64,000 bases of DNA from Rhodococcus sp. ARC_M6 (GTDB lineage Bacteria > Actinomycetota > Actinomycetes > Mycobacteriales > Mycobacteriaceae): the NCBI RefSeq assembly GCF_022810305.1, contig NZ_JALGQH010000003.1:62001-126000 (forward strand). The letters run 5' to 3'. Below, one piece after another: positions 8,506-16,082 of this stretch. The stretch's first letter is position 1, and every line of letters starts with the position of its first letter. The notes below the pieces were generated by a model. It was not told the DNA's origin and did no database searches. It was given only the letters and a program-made list of their open reading frames with translations. The position numbers were made by a program, and so were the translations under genes.

Positions 8506-8970
8506 ATGGCAGTCATGTCACCGCAGGTGTATTTCGACGACGTAGCGACCGGCGATTCGATCCCGGTTCTACACGTGAGCGTCAACCAATTGCAGATGTT
8601 CCTCTTCAGTGCAGCCACATACAACGGGCACCGAATCCACTACGACCGTAGCTGGGCTGTAGACGTCGAGGGGTATCGGGACGTTGTTGTGCAGGGGCCG
8701 CTCCAAGCGGCGCTGCTTGCCCGGGTCGTCACAGACTGGATCGGTGGCGCTGGATCGTTGGTGAACTTCTCGGCATCCAACCGGGCCGTTGCTTTCCCCG
8801 GGGAACCGTTGGAGTTCACGGGTACCGTGACCGGCAAGCGCAACGAGAACGGAAGGGCGCTGGTCGATCTGGAGCTCGCGGGTGTACGTGAAGGCTCGGT
8901 CCTGATGCCGGGAACGGCGACTGTGTGTTTGCCTCGTAGACCCGAATTTCCGTCGATGGGAGTTTCCTGA
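8506..8970 (+). CDS. MaoC-like enoyl-CoA hydratase, catalytic subunit
   Basis: A 154-residue MaoC/HTD2-type hot-dog protein. TYNGHRIHYDRSWA (Asn40, His42, His45) is the active-site signature seen in mesaconyl-CoA and related hydratases, and VVVQGPLQAALL forms the following helix. ATG 8506 follows a GAGGGAGAG ribosome site and the stop codon overlaps the next start by one base. Together with the preceding hot-dog gene it should add water across the double bond of a bulky enoyl-CoA, giving the beta-hydroxyacyl-CoA that a thiolase-fold lyase could split. Confidence 0.82.
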   Translation: MAVMSPQVYFDDVATGDSIPVLHVSVNQLQMFLFSAATYNGHRIHYDRSWAVDVEGYRDVVVQGPLQAALLARVVTDWIGGAGSLVNFSASNRAVAFPGEPLEFTGTVTGKRNENGRALVDLELAGVREGSVLMPGTATVCLPRRPEFPSMGVS

Positions 8971-10172
8971 TGGCCGGTCTGCGCGGTGAGGCTGCGATCG
9001 TCGGATTCTGTGAATTGCCGGCGCAACGTAAGCAGACTCGACCGGAACAGTTCACGATCGAGCAGTGGGCGATGCTTTCCAAAATGGCGATCGACGATGC
9101 CGGGCTCGAGGCATCGCAGATCAACGGTCTTGTCACACACGGGATTGCGGAATCCGAGATGTTTGCTCCGGCCACGCTCTCCGAGTATCTCGGAATTCCG
9201 CTGAATTTCGGTGAACGCGTCGACCTCGGTGGTGCCACGGCCGCCGGAATGGTGTGGCGCGCTGCAGCTGCCGTCGAATTGGGTATCTGCGACGCGGTGT
9301 TGGTCATCGTTCCAGGCTCGTTCATGACCCCGAAATCTCGAATTCAGCCTGCTGTGGATCCGGGGTACCTCGGCGCCTCGAGCGGCAAGTTCGGTTCTCC
9401 TCAAGCGGAATTCGAGATTCCGTACGGCAATCTCGGTCAGAACGCGCCATACGCGCAGATTGCTCAGCGGTATGCCGCGGAATTCGGGTATGACGAGCGA
9501 GCTACCGCAAAGATCGCGGTGGACCAGCGGACCAATGCCTGCGCTACCCCCGGCGCCGCGTTCCACGGAAAGCCGATCACCATCGAAGACGTGTTGGCGA
9601 GTCCGATGATTGCAGACCCCATTCGGATGCTCGAAGTGGTCATGCGCGTCCAGGGCGGGGCAGGTGTCGTTGTCGCCAATGCGGATATTGCACGCCGTGG
9701 TCGCAATCGGCCGGTCTGGATCAAGGGATTCGGTGAGCACGTGTCCTTCAAGACGCCGACTTACGCAGAAGACATGGTGCGGACGCCCATTGCGAAGGCC
9801 GCAAATACTGCGTTCGACATGGCCGGTATCTCACGTTCGGCAGTGGATATGGCGTCGATCTACGACTGCTACACGATCACGGTAGTGATGAGCCTCGAGG
9901 ACGCGGGCTTCTGTGAGAAGGGGAAGGGTATGGAGTGGGTGTCTTCGCGGGACCTGACCTTCCGTGGTGACTTCCCGCTGAATACGGCCGGCGGCCAATT
10001 GTCCTTCGGGCAAGCCGGAATGGCTGGTGGAATGCATCATGTGTGCGACGGTGTCCGTCAGTTGATGGGTAGGTCCGGTGACGCACAGGTCGACGACTGC
10101 AATACCGCTTTCGTCACCGGCAACGGCGGCATCATGAGTGAACAAGTTGCGTTGATCCTCCAAGGAGATTAG
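8970..10172 (+). CDS. Thiolase-fold lipid-transfer-type protein, probable aldolase
   Basis: A 400-residue protein of the SCP-x/Ltp thiolase-like family, starting at ATG 8970 with a one-base overlap. It keeps the thiolase fold segments (VDLGGATAAGMVWRA at 84-98, NTAGGQLSFGQAGMAGG at 338-354) but where degradative thiolases have the nucleophilic Cys it has Gly-Ala-Thr (88-90). It has the YDCYT motif at 298-302. In Ltp2, a steroid retro-aldolase, Cys catalysis is also lost, Tyr residues act instead, and a DUF35 partner is needed; a DUF35 gene follows here directly. It is therefore inferred to cleave a beta-hydroxyacyl-CoA rather than thiolyse a ketoacyl-CoA. Confidence 0.82.
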   Translation: MAGLRGEAAIVGFCELPAQRKQTRPEQFTIEQWAMLSKMAIDDAGLEASQINGLVTHGIAESEMFAPATLSEYLGIPLNFGERVDLGGATAAGMVWRAAAAVELGICDAVLVIVPGSFMTPKSRIQPAVDPGYLGASSGKFGSPQAEFEIPYGNLGQNAPYAQIAQRYAAEFGYDERATAKIAVDQRTNACATPGAAFHGKPITIEDVLASPMIADPIRMLEVVMRVQGGAGVVVANADIARRGRNRPVWIKGFGEHVSFKTPTYAEDMVRTPIAKAANTAFDMAGISRSAVDMASIYDCYTITVVMSLEDAGFCEKGKGMEWVSSRDLTFRGDFPLNTAGGQLSFGQAGMAGGMHHVCDGVRQLMGRSGDAQVDDCNTAFVTGNGGIMSEQVALILQGD

Positions 10173-10174
10173 TG

Positions 10175-10591
10175 ATGTCGATCGAAAAGCCGTTTCCGGA
10201 ACCGACGCCCGTTTCTGCTCCGTTCTGGGATGCGTTGCGAGAGAGAAAGATCAAAATTCAGTATTCGCCGTCTTCGGAAGAGTTTGTGTTCTACCCGCGT
10301 GTTTTGGCCCCCCGTACGCTGGCTGACGACCTCGAATGGAGTGAAATCAGCGGGATGGGCACGCTGTATACCTACACGGTTACAGACCGTCCGACAGCGC
10401 CGCCGTGGTCGGATTCGTTGCCACAATTCCTGGCGGTTGTGCAGTGGGACGAGGGTCCACGGTTCAGTACCGAATTGGTGGATGTCGGTGACGTGGAACT
10501 GAGCGTAGGTATGCGCGTGGAACCCGTATTTTGTGACTATCCGGAGCGGGACATCACGCTGCTTCGATATCGGCCGGTTGCGGCGGCGTGA
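10175..10591 (+). CDS. DUF35 OB-fold protein, probable aldolase partner
   Basis: A 138-residue DUF35 (acyl-CoA-associated OB-fold) protein. ATG 10175 is chosen over GTG 10172 because AAGGAG stands 7 bases before it. The N-terminal helix plus ribbon (FWDALRERKIKIQYSPSSEEFVFYPR) is present, but the cysteines of the usual Zn ribbon are replaced (SPSSEE). The OB part has GTLYTYTVTDRP and VGMRVEPVF. DUF35 proteins bind thiolase-fold enzymes and are required by Ltp2-type aldolases. Its position directly after such a gene supports a complex. Confidence 0.83.
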   Translation: MSIEKPFPEPTPVSAPFWDALRERKIKIQYSPSSEEFVFYPRVLAPRTLADDLEWSEISGMGTLYTYTVTDRPTAPPWSDSLPQFLAVVQWDEGPRFSTELVDVGDVELSVGMRVEPVFCDYPERDITLLRYRPVAAA

Positions 10592-10599
10592 GTGTCGAT

Positions 10600-11253
10600 T
10601 CAGTTGTCGTGCTTGCGAAGCTCGTTCGGTGTCAGTGGTTTCGGCTTCTTCCGTCGTGCGCGCCCCGCTGAGGACTTATCCATGGCGAGTCGGGACATGT
10701 TCTCCAACATCCAGTTTGCGCGATCTCGCTCGGATTCGTAGTACATTTCCGACCAACGCAATACGAGTTCTGGATAGGCCCAGCCGGGCTCTTCGGAAGC
10801 GCCTTCAGCATCAGCGATGGCGCGTATTCGCATCTTCTCCGCTTGGTCTCGATGCTCGGTGAGAGCGGATTGCAACTTGTCCGGGTCTGCTAGATGACCG
10901 AGCCACATTCGAAGCATGACACCGTGTTTGAGTACAGCGGGTTCGACGGGGGATTCGTTCGCCCACAGCGCCGCAGCATCGGTTCCAGCCGGTGTGATTT
11001 TGTAGAGTCGCTTACTTTTGACGTCGTTGGTACTCACGACGCGCGATGTTGCAAAGCCGTGCGCTTCGAGGCTTTTGAGTTCGCTGTAGATCTGACTGTA
11101 CGACGGAGCCCAGTAGAAGAATCGAAGGCTCCAGTCTGCCCACTTCTTGAGGTCGTATCCCGAAAGTTCGGATCCGAAGGACAACAGACCGAGAACAGCC
11201 CAACTCGTGGGTCTCAGGGAGGGCACATCCGTGGGCGTTTCGTCCTTGGCCAT
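10600..11253 (-). CDS. PadR-family transcriptional regulator
   Basis: A 217-residue PadR regulator: N-terminal winged helix with SWAVLGLLSFGSELSGYDLKKWAD and SYSQIYSELKSLEAHGFATSR, then a Vir_act_alpha_C-type helical dimerisation domain, and a basic tail (RARRKKPKPL). It converges with the DUF35 gene, ending 8 bases from it, and is divergent from the acyl-CoA synthetase gene over a 69-base A/T-richer intergenic region that includes the short palindrome AAATATTT at 11300-11307. It probably represses the synthetase gene and itself, a common PadR arrangement. Effector unknown. Confidence 0.88.
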   Translation of the reverse strand: MAKDETPTDVPSLRPTSWAVLGLLSFGSELSGYDLKKWADWSLRFFYWAPSYSQIYSELKSLEAHGFATSRVVSTNDVKSKRLYKITPAGTDAAALWANESPVEPAVLKHGVMLRMWLGHLADPDKLQSALTEHRDQAEKMRIRAIADAEGASEEPGWAYPELVLRWSEMYYESERDRANWMLENMSRLAMDKSSAGRARRKKPKPLTPNELRKHDN

Positions 11254-11322
11254 GATCGAAGAATACCCGTCGGTAGGCTATTGCAAGTAGTTCTGTTAGA
11301 AATATTTTGAAAAGGACTATTA

Positions 11323-12867
11323 GTGCAGATGCGGGGAAACCGCTCACCGGGAGGTCCATCGAATCCTGCACCGAGTGAATGCTTGAATGCAGACATGCAG
11401 CGTGATTTTCCCGCGCGGACGCTCGACGAGCTCTGCTTGGTCTTGGCGGAGCGGTACCGAGACCGGGTGGCTTTGCTCGACGGCCACCGGGAAATCACTT
11501 ACGGCGAACTTGCAGACCACGCCTTACGAGTTGCGTCCGTGCTCGCGAATTCAGGTGTGCAACCGGGAGATCGTGTGGTTCTCACCGGCCGGAACTCCAT
11601 GGATTGGGTCTGCATAGCCCTGGGGATCCTCTGCGCCGGTGCAACAGTCGTTCCCATCGGGCATGGTGTCAGCGGCATGGAGTCCTCCCGAATTCTGGAT
11701 GTCACAGTTCCGGCGTTGGTCATCGACGACTCCCGGATCGTGGACATCATGCGCTCTGCGAAAATCACACCGCCTCGAGTCGGCCGGCCGTTTGCCGAGC
11801 ACGACGATGTGGCTCTGATTCTGTCCACGTCTGGTTCGACGGGTGCGTCCAAACAGGTTCCCATGACCCACGGACAGTTGACACGGTTGTACTCCGCAGT
11901 CGCAGACAGGCTCGGGTTGACGAGTGCGGATCGTGTGATCGGTGCCGTCCCGTTTGCCCATTCGTTCGGATTCAACGGAGTGCTGTTGACTGCAATGGCT
12001 GCTGGAGCATCAGTCCGGGTGGTCGAGCAGTACGACCGATCAGACCTCGCCGATGTCATAGTCCGCGACAGAGTCAGTGTGATGATGGGTCCGCCGACCA
12101 TTCTGTTCGATCTCGTGAACAGTGGAAGGGAGGACATCGGAACGGTATGCCGGATGGCAGTGAGCGGGGGTTCCGAGGTTCCGCTCGATCGCATGCGAGC
12201 AGCCTGCCGGGAGCTCGGTATCGCAAGCATGTTTGTCGGCTACGGACTTACCGAAGCATGCGGAACCGTCGCTATCGGCAGCATTGTCGAGGGTGGGTCG
12301 GGTTCGCTCGCGATGCTGACTCCCATTGACGGCCTTGATATCCGGATTGTCGACGATTACGGCTACCCACTCCCGCCGGATGTCGACGGTCACGTTCTCT
12401 GCTCCGGCTACAACGTCATGCCCGGCTACCTCGAAGCGGGCGAAGTCGCGGAATCGACGATCGACAACACTGTGGACGGCGACGGATGGTTACGGACCGG
12501 AGACATCGGCTGGACGGATGACGACGGACATCTCTATGTCGTTTCGCGTGCCAAAGACATGGTGATCGTCAGCGGGTTCAACGTGTACCCACAAGAAGTC
12601 GAGACGGTCTTGTTGCAGCATCCCCTGATCCTCGAAGCTGTCGTGATCGGAGTGGCCGACGAACGTCAGGGCCAACGACTTGTCGCGTGCGTGATTCCGA
12701 TTCCCCGCCGCCGCGTCGATTCCGATGATCTGATCGATTTTTGCCGTGAACGATTGAACGCGTACAAGGTGCCGCGTGTCTACGTCGAATTGGAAATGCT
12801 GCCGAGAACGCACACCGGGAAACAGTCTCGAGAAGAGCTTCGGAAGCAGATTTCGGAACGGCTCTGA
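11323..12867 (+). CDS. AMP-forming acyl-CoA synthetase (FadD-like)
   Basis: A 514-residue ANL-superfamily ligase with ATP motif LSTSGSTGASKQVP (a variant of the usual TSGTTG), A8-type VGYGLTEACGTV, adenylate motif WLRTGDIGW and the C-terminal catalytic Lys region RTHTGKQSREEL. The GTG at 11323 has AAAGGA 6 bases upstream; ATG 11395 would remove a poorly conserved 24-residue leader and is a reasonable alternative. It likely activates the free acid that enters the 2.3-10.6 kb operon, as an ATP-dependent route beside the CoA-transferases. Regulation by the divergent PadR protein is inferred. Confidence 0.87.
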   Translation: MQMRGNRSPGGPSNPAPSECLNADMQRDFPARTLDELCLVLAERYRDRVALLDGHREITYGELADHALRVASVLANSGVQPGDRVVLTGRNSMDWVCIALGILCAGATVVPIGHGVSGMESSRILDVTVPALVIDDSRIVDIMRSAKITPPRVGRPFAEHDDVALILSTSGSTGASKQVPMTHGQLTRLYSAVADRLGLTSADRVIGAVPFAHSFGFNGVLLTAMAAGASVRVVEQYDRSDLADVIVRDRVSVMMGPPTILFDLVNSGREDIGTVCRMAVSGGSEVPLDRMRAACRELGIASMFVGYGLTEACGTVAIGSIVEGGSGSLAMLTPIDGLDIRIVDDYGYPLPPDVDGHVLCSGYNVMPGYLEAGEVAESTIDNTVDGDGWLRTGDIGWTDDDGHLYVVSRAKDMVIVSGFNVYPQEVETVLLQHPLILEAVVIGVADERQGQRLVACVIPIPRRRVDSDDLIDFCRERLNAYKVPRVYVELEMLPRTHTGKQSREELRKQISERL

Positions 12868-12873
12868 GGCGCG

Positions 12874-12898
12874 ATTCGCATCACGCGATGATGCGAAT
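12874..12898. terminator. Bidirectional hairpin at convergent gene ends
   Basis: ATTCGCATCA (12874-12883) pairs perfectly with TGATGCGAAT (12889-12898) across a 5-base loop, 6 bases after the synthetase stop. It includes the stop codon of the convergent exonuclease gene. There is no T-run on either side, so termination is inferred from position and symmetry. Confidence 0.5.
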
Positions 12899-13561
12899 AG
12901 GCCACTGGTCGTCGACGTCTGACGCGTCTTTGCCCTGATCCTTCAGGTACTGCGCAAAATCGCGCTGGCGTTCGCCGTGCCAATCCGCTTGATCGACCAT
13001 GAGATCCAGCTCGGCGAGTTCGGGAAAACGAACCGCCAGTGCGTGCGCGAGGTGAGCTGCGGCCATTGCGTCAGCCTCCGCCTCATGCGCGGATTCGAGT
13101 GCAATTCCGTAGAATTCGCATACCGCGGCCAAGCTCCGTTTTCCCTTGCGGAATTTATCCATCGCACGATCGATGACGTAAGGGTCGATAACCAGGCCGG
13201 GAACCAGAGCGGGCTTGCCGATTCGAAGACCCTCCGCGTGCATGACCGTGAGGTCGTAGGACGCATTGAACGCAACGACGGCGTGGTCGCGGGCCCAGGA
13301 ATTGTGGAGGGCCTCTCGAATTTCTTCGTAGCCCTCGGCGTAGTTCTGCCCGTGCTCGGCCGCGTACTCGGTGGTGATGCCGTGAATTGCGATAGCACCG
13401 GCCGGGATGTCGACGCCGGGATCGAGGAGCCAGGTGCGTGTTTCGACCTGAGATCCGTCCACGACAGCAACGCAGGCGCTGACGATCCGGGCTGTGGATG
13501 GATCGCGCCCGGTGGTCTCGAGGTCGAACGCGCAGATCGGGCGATCTGACCAGCTACTCAT
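12881..13561 (-). CDS. DnaQ-like 3'-5' exonuclease (DEDDh family)
   Basis: A 226-residue exonuclease of the DNA polymerase III epsilon type. The four acidic residues and the general base of the DEDDh family are visible: Asp13 and Glu15 in FDLETTG, Asp103 in NASYDLTV, and His159 with Asp164 in HEAEADA. It lacks extra domains, as in the stand-alone actinobacterial DnaQ homologues involved in proofreading-like trimming or RNA/DNA end processing. It is a single gene between a convergent neighbour and a hairpin, so it has its own promoter. It is not linked to the catabolic genes. Confidence 0.9.
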   Translation of the reverse strand: MSSWSDRPICAFDLETTGRDPSTARIVSACVAVVDGSQVETRTWLLDPGVDIPAGAIAIHGITTEYAAEHGQNYAEGYEEIREALHNSWARDHAVVAFNASYDLTVMHAEGLRIGKPALVPGLVIDPYVIDRAMDKFRKGKRSLAAVCEFYGIALESAHEAEADAMAAAHLAHALAVRFPELAELDLMVDQADWHGERQRDFAQYLKDQGKDASDVDDQWPIRIIA

Positions 13562-13618
13562 CGTGGGCCTTTCGGTGCAAAGATCATGTCCGGATCACTA
13601 TGCACCGAGGTACCGACA

Positions 13619-13647
13619 CGGTGTCCGATCGCTCTCGTCGGACACCG
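13619..13647 (-). terminator. Hairpin terminator downstream of the SDR gene
   Basis: CGGTGTCCGA (13619-13628) and TCGGACACCG (13638-13647) form a perfect 10-bp stem with a 9-base loop, starting 11 bases after the stop of the minus-strand dehydrogenase gene. There is no U-tract, which is common for actinobacterial terminators. Confidence 0.55.
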
Positions 13648-13658
13648 CGCCGACTACA

Positions 13659-14573
13659 TCAGACAGCAGATTTCTCGGCTACCGCCTTTTCGACGAAACG
13701 ACGAGTCTGATCGAAGGCCGCATGCACCTGGACAGAATCGGTCATGTCACTGATCTCGGCCCAACGCTCTGCGACGACCTCGGGGGAGAGCGCATCCTGG
13801 GGGATGTAGACGCCCTGCGACTCCTCCATACGAGCGATAGCAAAGACACCCGCGCCGGCACTGAGGATCGTCTTGGTGGGGGCGTCGTCGGAGACCATGA
13901 ACAGCGCGCCGGGTGAAATCGACTCGGGGGCGAGGAGAGCGAGAGTCGCCTCGTCGAGAAGATCCTCGGTCATGCGGGTCGCAGCCGTCGGCGCGAGGGA
14001 GTTGACGCGAATGCCCTTGCGCTCGCCTTCGATGGAAAGCACGTTCATCAAGCCGACGACGCCGGACTTGGCGGCGCCGTAGTTGGCCTGACCGAAGTTG
14101 CCGTAGATGCCCGAAGCGGACGTCGTCATGAGGATGCGGCCGTAGTTCTGCTCGACCATGTGCGGCCAGACTGCCTTGGAGCAGATGACGGAACCCATGA
14201 GGTGAACGTCGATGACCTTGCGGAAGTCGTCGAGCTCGGCCTTGATGAAGGACTTGTCGCGCAGGATTCCGGCGTTGTTGATCAGAATGTCGACGCGCCC
14301 CCACTTCTCGATTGCGGCGGCGACCATGGCGGCAACGGCGTCGGGGTTGGTGATGTCGCAGTGATCGGCAATCGCTTCGCCGCCCAGTTCGATGATTTCC
14401 GCGACGACCTTGGCTGCTGCGGTGTCGGCGCCGCCGCTGCCGTTGACGGAGCCTCCCATGTCATTGACGACGACGCGTGCGCCACGTGACGCGAGTGCCA
14501 GCGCGTGGGCGCGGCCGAGGCCACCGCCGGCGCCGGTGATGATTGCGACCTTGCCTGAGAAATCCAACGACAT
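13659..14573 (-). CDS. Short-chain dehydrogenase (HSD17B4/MFE-type 3-hydroxyacyl-CoA dehydrogenase-like)
   Basis: A 304-residue classical SDR: NAD(P) motif TGAGGGLG at 13-20, the NDMGG segment at 37-41, NNAG at 99-102, and the catalytic Ser-Tyr-Lys in SASGIYGNFGQANYGAAK (Tyr165, Lys169). The long form of the cofactor loop and the C-terminal extension resemble the dehydrogenase part of peroxisomal multifunctional enzyme 2. ATG 14573 is chosen, dropping 19 upstream codons that lack SDR similarity. It is divergent from a TetR regulator that probably controls it. It is likely to oxidise a 3-hydroxyacyl-CoA or steroid alcohol; the substrate is not certain. Confidence 0.85.
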   Translation of the reverse strand: MSLDFSGKVAIITGAGGGLGRAHALALASRGARVVVNDMGGSVNGSGGADTAAAKVVAEIIELGGEAIADHCDITNPDAVAAMVAAAIEKWGRVDILINNAGILRDKSFIKAELDDFRKVIDVHLMGSVICSKAVWPHMVEQNYGRILMTTSASGIYGNFGQANYGAAKSGVVGLMNVLSIEGERKGIRVNSLAPTAATRMTEDLLDEATLALLAPESISPGALFMVSDDAPTKTILSAGAGVFAIARMEESQGVYIPQDALSPEVVAERWAEISDMTDSVQVHAAFDQTRRFVEKAVAEKSAV

Positions 14574-14595
14574 GGGAAAACCTCTCTGATCTGGG

Positions 14596-14609
14596 ATACT
14601 ACTGAGTAT
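14596..14609. promoter_or_regulatory. Inverted repeat, candidate TetR operator
   Basis: ATACT-ACTG-AGTAT is a perfect inverted repeat in the 79-base region between the divergent SDR and TetR genes, 23 bases from the SDR start. GATAC-like half-sites recur nearby (GGTATC at 14623-14628). It is inferred to be the autoregulatory TetR site. Confidence 0.45.
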
Positions 14610-14652
14610 TACTATGCCAAAGGGTATCAACAGTCAAGGTAGGGAACGGTGA

Positions 14653-15267
14653 ATGATGAGTGCTGATGTGCCGGATATGCGCTCCGTGATCATCAGGGCA
14701 GCGGCCGACGCTTTTGCTGCCGACGGCTACGCCTCGACCACGATCGACGATCTGGCAGACCGCATCGGCGCTACCAAAGGTCTTGTCTATTACCACTTTC
14801 GGTCGAAGTTCGACATCTACCTTGCAGTTTTCGAGCACGGTATGAACCGGCTCCGGGCCGAGATCGACGAGGAAGTGAGTGCGGGGGGAACCGGACTCGA
14901 GCGGCTTCAAGCTATGTCGCGGGCGCATCTGATCAATCTGATGACTCATCTCGGCCATCATCACGCGATCCATCAAGGCGTGCGCGGGCAGATGAGTTCG
15001 GCGCTCAAACCGCGGCAGCGGCAGGCGCTGGTGGAGTTGAATGCTCTCCGACTCGACTACGAGAACCTGTTCGAAGAGGTCATGGCTGAAGGTGTCGCGG
15101 ACGGTTCAGTTCAGGTGTCGTCGCCGCGAATGGCCGCAAAAGTCCTGCTCAGCAGCCTCAATGGCGTCGACCTCTGGTATCGGCATCGCGAAGGTCAGGC
15201 GCTCGCAGAAACCGAGGCGCTGGCCGACGAGATCGTGGAGTTGTTGATCGGAGGCCTACGCGCCTGA
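14653..15267 (+). CDS. TetR-family transcriptional regulator
   Basis: A 204-residue TetR regulator. The N-terminal helix-turn-helix is clear: RSVIIRAAADAFAADGYAST, TTIDDLADRIGATKGLVYYHF and SKFDIYLAVFEHG, within the first 60 residues. The C-terminal half is an all-helical ligand domain. ATG 14653 is directly followed by another ATG (14656); either is possible. It is divergent from the SDR gene with an inverted repeat between them, so control of that gene is likely. TetR proteins of this type in actinobacteria often respond to acyl-CoA esters. Confidence 0.88.
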   Translation: MMSADVPDMRSVIIRAAADAFAADGYASTTIDDLADRIGATKGLVYYHFRSKFDIYLAVFEHGMNRLRAEIDEEVSAGGTGLERLQAMSRAHLINLMTHLGHHHAIHQGVRGQMSSALKPRQRQALVELNALRLDYENLFEEVMAEGVADGSVQVSSPRMAAKVLLSSLNGVDLWYRHREGQALAETEALADEIVELLIGGLRA

Positions 15268-15312
15268 AACCGACTGTTGTATTGGTCGGATGTTGCGCCC
15301 AGAGTGTGAGCC

Positions 15313-15777
15313 ATGATGAAGACGGAGATGCCTGATCCCGAGCAGATGTTGCAGATCGCGATTGCTCAGGCAGAGTGGGGGAAACGGGAAGGCGGAATTC
15401 CGATCGGCGCGGCGCTCTTCGCCTCCGACGGGACCCTCCTCGGTAGCGGCCGTAATCGCCGCGTTCAACACGATGATCCTTCGGTGCACGGTGAGACCGA
15501 TGCATTCCGGGCCGCAGGACGCCAACGTGATTATCGGTCGACCACCATGGTGACGACGCTCTCACCGTGTTGGTACTGCAGTGGGTTGGTGCGTCAGTTC
15601 AATATCGGTTCGCTGATCGTCGGGGAGAGCGTGACGTTCACCGGTGGACATGAGTGGCTTCGCGAAAACGGTGTGTCGGTCACGGTTCTCGCCGATCGGC
15701 GCTGCATCGAGCTGATGGCCGAATTTATCGAGGCCAAGCCAGACCTGTGGAACGAAGATATCGGCACCGCGCCCTGA
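15313..15777 (+). CDS. Nucleoside/cytosine deaminase family protein
   Basis: A 154-residue CMP/dCMP-type zinc deaminase. The zinc ligands and catalytic Glu are visible: His59 and Glu61 in VHGETDA, and Cys86 and Cys89 in SPCWYCSG. The HGETDA version and the LWNEDIG C-terminus resemble yeast-type cytosine deaminase (FCY1) rather than tRNA adenosine deaminase, which would have HAE and PCxxC with different spacing. It would hydrolyse the amino group of cytosine or a related base in the cytoplasm. ATG 15313 or 15316 can start it. It stands alone 45 bases after the TetR gene. Confidence 0.85.
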   Translation: MMKTEMPDPEQMLQIAIAQAEWGKREGGIPIGAALFASDGTLLGSGRNRRVQHDDPSVHGETDAFRAAGRQRDYRSTTMVTTLSPCWYCSGLVRQFNIGSLIVGESVTFTGGHEWLRENGVSVTVLADRRCIELMAEFIEAKPDLWNEDIGTAP

Positions 15778-16082
15778 AAGGTGTATTCACGGTTGGTGAT
15801 TCCCGCGCTCGGTTTGTCCAATGCCTGAAGGCGGGGTAAAGTGTGGGCGTCGTGTGCGGTCAGGGCTCGGTGTTCGAGAGCTACTGACGTTCGAGCAAAA
15901 CTCGGGGAAGAGGAGGTGTGGCTTGTAATGCGAGGCCAACCTCCGAGTACCAACTGAAGCTACCGCGCACCAGGTCACTGGATGTTTCGCCGTAGCTTCA
16001 TCGTGCGTTCATTGGTTTCTGCTCCGTGGTCCATTGCGTCCCGGGAGCATTGCCGTTCACTTCCTTTGAAAGCTGTTGCAGC
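15778..16082 (+). other. 305-base gene-free leader before corA
   Basis: No convincing protein gene occupies this stretch. It contains AGGAGG at 15911-15916 followed by short open frames: ATG 15928-15957 (9 codons, with two adjacent Pro codons) and GTG 15918-15995 (25 codons). GGAGGTGTGGC can partly pair with GGCCAACCTCC just downstream, which would hide the AGGAGG. This may be an untranslated corA leader, but no known Mg2+ riboswitch was recognised. Confidence 0.35.

Noticed and set aside
15778..16082. M-box Mg2+ riboswitch before corA
   Set aside because: The conserved M-box loops were not recognised; only short open frames and a weak stem are visible.
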